A stretch of 53,722 nt of DNA from an uncultured Porphyromonadaceae bacterium (GTDB lineage Bacteria > Bacteroidota > Bacteroidia > Bacteroidales > Muribaculaceae): positions 1 through 53,722 of the forward strand of contig CAMWMR010000019.1 of NCBI GenBank assembly GCA_947175425.1, given 5' to 3'. The position numbers and the translations under genes were made by a program. How positions within the stretch are numbered: position 1 is the first letter of the stretch; every line of letters starts with the position of its first letter. Positions 49,858-53,722 of the stretch are shown here, in pieces. The notes under the pieces were generated by a model. The model saw only the letters and a program-made list of their open reading frames with translations, made no database searches and had not been told where the DNA came from.

Positions 49858-50642
49858 TTAGTCAGACTCTTGGCTTCATTCCATAATGCGTCCATTGCTT
49901 CAAGCGACATATCGGCCAATCGCAGACCCTGCTCTTTGGCCTTTGCCTCAACATAATTGAAACGCGCTATGAATTTGCGGTTGGTACGCTCAAGGGCATT
50001 TTCGGGGGTTACGCCGTATAGTCGGGCGGCATTTACAACACTGAACAGCAAATCACCGAATTCTTCTTCTATATCTTCGGTCTTACCCGAGGCAATAGCA
50101 TCAGCGGTCTCTGTCAGCTCTTCGTTTACCTTGTCCCATACCTGCGCGGGACTTTCCCAGTCAAAACCCACATTGGCGGCTTTCTCCTGTATTCGGTAGG
50201 CCTTGATAAGCGCAGGCAAGGTAGCGGGAACACCGGCAAGTACCGAACGGTTGCCGTCTTTTTCCTTTAGCTTGATTTGCTCCCAGTTACGGGTCACCTC
50301 GTCGGCGGTTTCGGCATTGACATCCCCGAATACGTGGGGATGACGGAATATCAGTTTGTTATTGATTGCATCGGCTACATCCGCTATATCAAACGATTCT
50401 GTTTCCGATGCTATCTTCGAGTAGAACAGCACATGAAGCAGCACGTCACCGAGTTCCTTCTTTATTTCGGCATTGTTGTTGTCAAGCAAGGCCTGGGTAA
50501 GCTCGTAAACTTCCTCTACGGTGTTGGGGCGCAGACTTTCATTTGTCTGCTTGGCATCCCACGGACATTTAACACGCAGTATATCCAGCGTGTCCATCAA
50601 TCGTCCCAGTGCTTCAAGTTTTTCTTCTCTTGTATGATTCAT
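49854..50642 (-). CDS. mazG: Nucleoside triphosphate pyrophosphohydrolase MazG
   Basis: A 262-residue protein with two MazG domains. The first is near the N-terminus (TVEEVYELTQALLDN, ELGDVLLHVLFYS) and the second near the C-terminus (EEFGDLLFSVVNAARLYG), both with the acidic metal-binding pattern EExxE...E(L/F)GD. It hydrolyses NTPs to NMPs and pyrophosphate for nucleotide-pool cleaning. It is at normal full length and starts the mazG-topB group. Confidence 0.95.
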   Translation of the reverse strand: MNHTREEKLEALGRLMDTLDILRVKCPWDAKQTNESLRPNTVEEVYELTQALLDNNNAEIKKELGDVLLHVLFYSKIASETESFDIADVADAINNKLIFRHPHVFGDVNAETADEVTRNWEQIKLKEKDGNRSVLAGVPATLPALIKAYRIQEKAANVGFDWESPAQVWDKVNEELTETADAIASGKTEDIEEEFGDLLFSVVNAARLYGVTPENALERTNRKFIARFNYVEAKAKEQGLRLADMSLEAMDALWNEAKSLTK

Positions 50643-50660
50643 TGTTATGTATGTTTCAAT

Positions 50661-50684
50661 ATTATCTGCAGTTATTATCTGCAG
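50661..50684. repeat. Direct 11-bp repeat ATTATCTGCAG
   Basis: Two identical copies at 50661-50671 and 50674-50684 lie in the short gap between mazG and dsbD, with a 13-base period. Each contains the palindrome CTGCAG. No function is evident. Confidence 0.5.
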
Positions 50685-50686
50685 TC

Positions 50687-52633
50687 TTACTTCTTATAGG
50701 CTGTAACACCGGCCTCGAGCCACTCCATAAATGCTCCCGCGTTCTCGTCATATACTCGAGGGGAACTCAACGGCATGCCGTCGTTATCAAGTATAATATA
50801 ATAAGGTTGGGAGTTTATGCCGAATTTGTGTCGCTGAAGATATGCCCACTTCTCGCCCACTGTGGTGAGTTTTATCTGTTTGCCCTCTTCCTCAACGTAC
50901 ATAGGCTCGGCAAGGGCGGTTTTGTCGTCTACCATCAGCTTTATCATCACATAGTCCTGTTCTATCAGGGTACGCACTGCAGGGGTATCGAATACTGCGC
51001 CTTCCATCTTGCGGCAGTTGACGCATGCATAACCCGAGAAGTCAAGCAGCACCGGACGGTTGTGGGCTTCGGCATAAGCCATGCCTTCGTCATAATTGTC
51101 GAATTCCTCGAACGTGCCGCCGTATAGATTGAAATCCTGGGTGTACAGCGGTGGTGCAAATGCACTCACGGCCTTAAGGGGTGCTCCCCATAGGCCTGGA
51201 ACAAGATAAACTGCAAACGAGAACGATGCTACGGCAAGGAAGAATCGGCTTACCGATGTATGTTCCTGCGGGCCGTCGTGGCTGAATCGCAGCTTGCCGA
51301 GCAAATAAACTCCAAGCAGAATAAAGAGTACAATCCAGATTGATATAAATACCTCGCGATCAAGAATATGCCAGCCATAGGCAAGGTCGGCTACCGAAAG
51401 GAACTTCAACGAAAGTATAAGCTCAACAAAGCCAAGAATTACCTTTACGGTGTTCAGCCATGAACCGGAACGCGGCAACTCCTTGAGCATCGACGGGAAG
51501 AATGCGAATAGGCCGAATGGCAACGCAAGTCCAAGGGCAAAACCGCCCATGCCCAATAGCGGGCCCAACAGATTGCTTTGCGAGAAGGCCTCTACAAGCA
51601 GCGTGCCGATAATGGGACCGGTGCACGAAAACGATACAAGCACAAGCGTAAACGCCATAAAGAATATGCTCAGTATGCCGGTTGTAGTCTCGGCCTTGTT
51701 GTCTATCGCATTCGACCATTTCCCGGGAAGCTTTATTTCAAATGCCCCGAAGAACGATATGGCAAAGAACACAAGTAACGCAAAGAATATCAGATTGAAT
51801 ACCGCTCCCGTCGCTATTTCATTTAGCTTGCCCGGGCCGAATATCAGCGTAAGAACTATGCCTAATATCAAAAATATGGCTATAATGCTTGCACTGTATA
51901 TGCTTGCGTCTATTATCGAACGTCGGCGCGATTTGTTCTTCTTCAGGAAAAAGCTCACCGTCATGGGAATCATCGGCCACACACACGGTGTCATCAATGC
52001 CACAAGGCCGCCAAGGAATCCGAACAGAAGAATTGCCCAGTACGATTGAGCGGCACTTTCACTTGTAACCTCAACAGGTGCCCACCAGCGGTTCGATTCC
52101 GATGCAACTACCTGTGTAACTGCAGGTGTCGCTGCTACAGTAGGCTCGCTCTGCTCTGCAGGTGCTGCGGCATTCCCGACTTGCAGACTGAAGTCATAAC
52201 GTGCCGGAGGGGTGCATGAGGTCTCTGTACACGCCATGTAACGAACTGTCCCGTTTACAACGCCGCCGGTAGTGGCAAGCTTTTGCTCAAAGGTAACTGT
52301 GCCGGTTAACCAGGGCAGATTCAGACTCATGAACTCGTCAAAGTGCATGGTCTCTGTGCCGCGCGTAATCAATGGACCAACCGATTCAACTCCATCGGGC
52401 AATTCAAGAATAAGCGATGTCGGGTCGGGAACTCCCGAGGCCGATTCAAGCTCGGGCATGTTAAACCCGTAAATATGCCATCCGTCGGCTATCGTTCCCG
52501 TTACTCGTATTGTTACTTCTCCCGAACCGTCTTTAACGGTCTCTGCGGTCCATTCCACAGGCTTGCTTGCACCGAATGCTGTCGCCAAGCCTAAGCTGAG
52601 GCAGAATAATAGCGATACTAATACCTTTTTCAT
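50687..52633 (-). CDS. dsbD: Thiol:disulfide interchange protein DsbD
   Basis: A 648-residue DsbD. It has a signal peptide (about 1-22), an N-terminal periplasmic domain with its Cys pair (MACTETSCTPP), eight predicted membrane helices with key Cys (TPCVWPMIP and SFSCTGPIIG), and a C-terminal thioredoxin domain with CVNC (SGYACVNCRKMEGAVF). It moves electrons from cytoplasmic thioredoxin to periplasmic partners. A separate copy of its N-terminal domain lies just upstream (52637). Confidence 0.95.
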   Translation of the reverse strand: MKKVLVSLLFCLSLGLATAFGASKPVEWTAETVKDGSGEVTIRVTGTIADGWHIYGFNMPELESASGVPDPTSLILELPDGVESVGPLITRGTETMHFDEFMSLNLPWLTGTVTFEQKLATTGGVVNGTVRYMACTETSCTPPARYDFSLQVGNAAAPAEQSEPTVAATPAVTQVVASESNRWWAPVEVTSESAAQSYWAILLFGFLGGLVALMTPCVWPMIPMTVSFFLKKNKSRRRSIIDASIYSASIIAIFLILGIVLTLIFGPGKLNEIATGAVFNLIFFALLVFFAISFFGAFEIKLPGKWSNAIDNKAETTTGILSIFFMAFTLVLVSFSCTGPIIGTLLVEAFSQSNLLGPLLGMGGFALGLALPFGLFAFFPSMLKELPRSGSWLNTVKVILGFVELILSLKFLSVADLAYGWHILDREVFISIWIVLFILLGVYLLGKLRFSHDGPQEHTSVSRFFLAVASFSFAVYLVPGLWGAPLKAVSAFAPPLYTQDFNLYGGTFEEFDNYDEGMAYAEAHNRPVLLDFSGYACVNCRKMEGAVFDTPAVRTLIEQDYVMIKLMVDDKTALAEPMYVEEEGKQIKLTTVGEKWAYLQRHKFGINSQPYYIILDNDGMPLSSPRVYDENAGAFMEWLEAGVTAYKK

Positions 52634-52636
52634 ATC

Positions 52637-53119
52637 CTACTTTTTGGGCTTGTATGTATATACAAAGTTCTCGCTTTTCGGAGGACGGCAGCTCTCGCCG
52701 TCACATGTCATATACGATACCTTGCACTTTATCACGGCATTATCCGGGTCAAGTATACGGAACGAACGCTTGAACTGCACGTTTGCATCCCACCAGCTCA
52801 GGGTCATATTGAACATGGCATCCTCTACCTTCAAGGCCGCACGCTCGGGCTTCAGCTCATCGGTAAATTCAACTCCGGTACTCCCGGCAAAATCGAAACT
52901 CGTTGCCTTCGGACCGCCCGCAGGCAGCTCAAGTCCGTACAAGTGCCATCCCGGCGTTATAAGGGCTTTCACTGTAAGCTCGCCGCTCTTTCCGTCGGCC
53001 GACGGTTTCACAATAAGGCGCCAACGAACAGGCGTTTCTACGCTCTGCTGGGCTGTCGCACTAAAACCTGCACACAGTACGAGCATAAACAGCGCAAACA
53101 ACAGTTTTCTTGCAGTCAT
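52637..53119 (-). CDS. Stand-alone DsbD N-terminal-domain-like secreted protein
   Basis: A 160-residue protein with a signal peptide (about 1-24, ending TAQ). The rest aligns by eye with the DsbD N-terminal domain encoded next door: GWHLYGLELPAGG against GWHIYGFNMPE, and SYMTCDGESCRPP against RYMACTETSCTPP, with both Cys kept. It may be an extra substrate or partner of DsbD. Three bases separate its stop from the dsbD start. A minus-strand TAATTTTG at 53180-53173 may serve as the -7 box. Confidence 0.85.
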   Translation of the reverse strand: MTARKLLFALFMLVLCAGFSATAQQSVETPVRWRLIVKPSADGKSGELTVKALITPGWHLYGLELPAGGPKATSFDFAGSTGVEFTDELKPERAALKVEDAMFNMTLSWWDANVQFKRSFRILDPDNAVIKCKVSYMTCDGESCRPPKSENFVYTYKPKK

Positions 53120-53315
53120 TATTTAAGCTTATTAATCAGTTACGGAAATATTTCCAATGCATAAATTGATTACAAAATTACGCATTATAACCCACTCCGT
53201 AAAATTATATTTCCTAAAAATATAAAACGCTCGGCCTGCATAACAAAACCTTTTCCCACAATGTCAATGTACTCTTTGCTGCTTAACCCCAACGGGCGCG
53301 GTGGCAGCTACCGCC

Positions 53316-53711
53316 TTACCAAAGGAAGGCTTTTAGCCCTCGCTTCCGCTCATAAATACTTAGTTCAAACAAAATATCCTCAAGATACGGGTCCTCATAC
53401 CCGTTAACTTCCCAATACGCCTCCAAAAACTCCGGAGGCAAAGGCGGAGGCGAACTCATCGCACGTTTGCGCACCTTCGGCAGATAATCCTCCAGCGGAC
53501 GATAATAATCCGGCACCTGGTGACACGGACGTATCAGCTGAATAATAATCACGGCATTCTCTAAGTGAATGGCCTCGCAGGCCACACGCAGCCAGTAGAA
53601 ATTCCACTCCGTAGTACGGATCCAAATCACATTGAACGTACCGCCGCGACAGCCGTAGAGACTGCGAGGAGTCGAATATCGACACCGAAACCTTCTGCGA
53701 CAATACTGCAT
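53316..53711 (-). CDS. Unknown protein, probably cut by the window edge
   Basis: At least 131 residues, with the frame open to the window end, so the start is uncertain. The C-terminal half looks like real protein (YYRPLEDYLPKVRKRAM, FLEAYWEVNGYEDPYLEDIL) and is rich in Pro, Tyr and acidic residues. The N-terminal part is Arg-rich and less convincing, and an overlapping frame (53404-53703) competes. No family recognised. Confidence 0.45.
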   Translation of the reverse strand: MQYCRRRFRCRYSTPRSLYGCRGGTFNVIWIRTTEWNFYWLRVACEAIHLENAVIIIQLIRPCHQVPDYYRPLEDYLPKVRKRAMSSPPPLPPEFLEAYWEVNGYEDPYLEDILFELSIYERKRGLKAFLW

Positions 53712-53722
53712 CGCAGGATCCT

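Noticed and set aside
50661-50684. Two 11-base repeats as a CRISPR or phase-variable tract
   Set aside because: Only two short copies 13 bases apart and no spacers; too little for either.
53404-53703. Alternative 99-residue minus-strand frame
   Set aside because: It is Ser/Gly/Ala rich without family features and competes with the better frame at 53316-53711.

Overview
The window looks like a chromosome segment of a gut-type Bacteroidota bacterium, most likely order Bacteroidales and possibly Muribaculaceae. The clues are Bacteroidota promoters (-33 TTG, about 20 bp, -7 TAnnTTTG), several TonB-receptor-like outer-membrane beta-barrels, an ECF sigma/anti-sigma/barrel operon, A-rich leaders without strong Shine-Dalgarno sites, and a flexirubin/aryl-polyene-type pigment cluster. 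Family and species are inference; there is no rRNA or marker gene set to fix them.

Layout. Positions 1-2.6 kb hold a cut-off chloramphenicol-acetyltransferase-like gene and two divergent HxlR-regulator/target pairs (cupin; DJ-1/PfpI) that share one promoter design. One HxlR gene is frameshifted. Positions 2.6-7.5 kb hold a sensor kinase/response regulator pair divergent from an outer-membrane barrel, followed by the decayed remains of a second such locus in mirror orientation. Positions 7.5-10.4 kb hold release factor H (prfH), RNA ligase RtcB and a divergent WYL regulator, a damage-repair module. Positions 10.5-14.5 kb hold the sigma/anti-sigma/barrel operon. Positions 14.5-21.2 kb hold an unexplained 500-base segment, a type III restriction-modification system, a GIY-YIG-RAMA protein, a broken LuxR-type regulator and a possible 17-residue membrane peptide.

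Positions 21.4-46.7 kb are one very tightly packed plus-strand gene cluster, with many ATGA-type overlaps, for an aryl-polyene/flexirubin-like pigment. A tyrosine-ammonia-lyase-like enzyme and a PaaK-like ligase would make and activate a hydroxycinnamoyl starter. Two acyl carrier proteins, three full ketosynthases, one chain-length-factor-like protein and one stub, a ketoreductase, and two hotdog dehydratases with complementary active sites would extend it. A methyltransferase, a CrtI-like oxidoreductase, hydrolases and three acyltransferases would tailor it and attach it to lipid. An MMPL-type exporter, LolA-like carrier, small periplasmic proteins and an outer-membrane protein would move it to the outer membrane. 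Two large proteins (GT2 and MMPL) carry the same PlsC plus Rossmann-like C-terminal module.

Positions 46.7-53.1 kb are a minus-strand housekeeping run: DsbD-N-like protein, DsbD, MazG, TopB, a small Cys-rich membrane protein and an unknown 325-residue protein. A partial unknown ORF ends the window. No tRNA, rRNA, CRISPR array or intact insertion sequence was seen.
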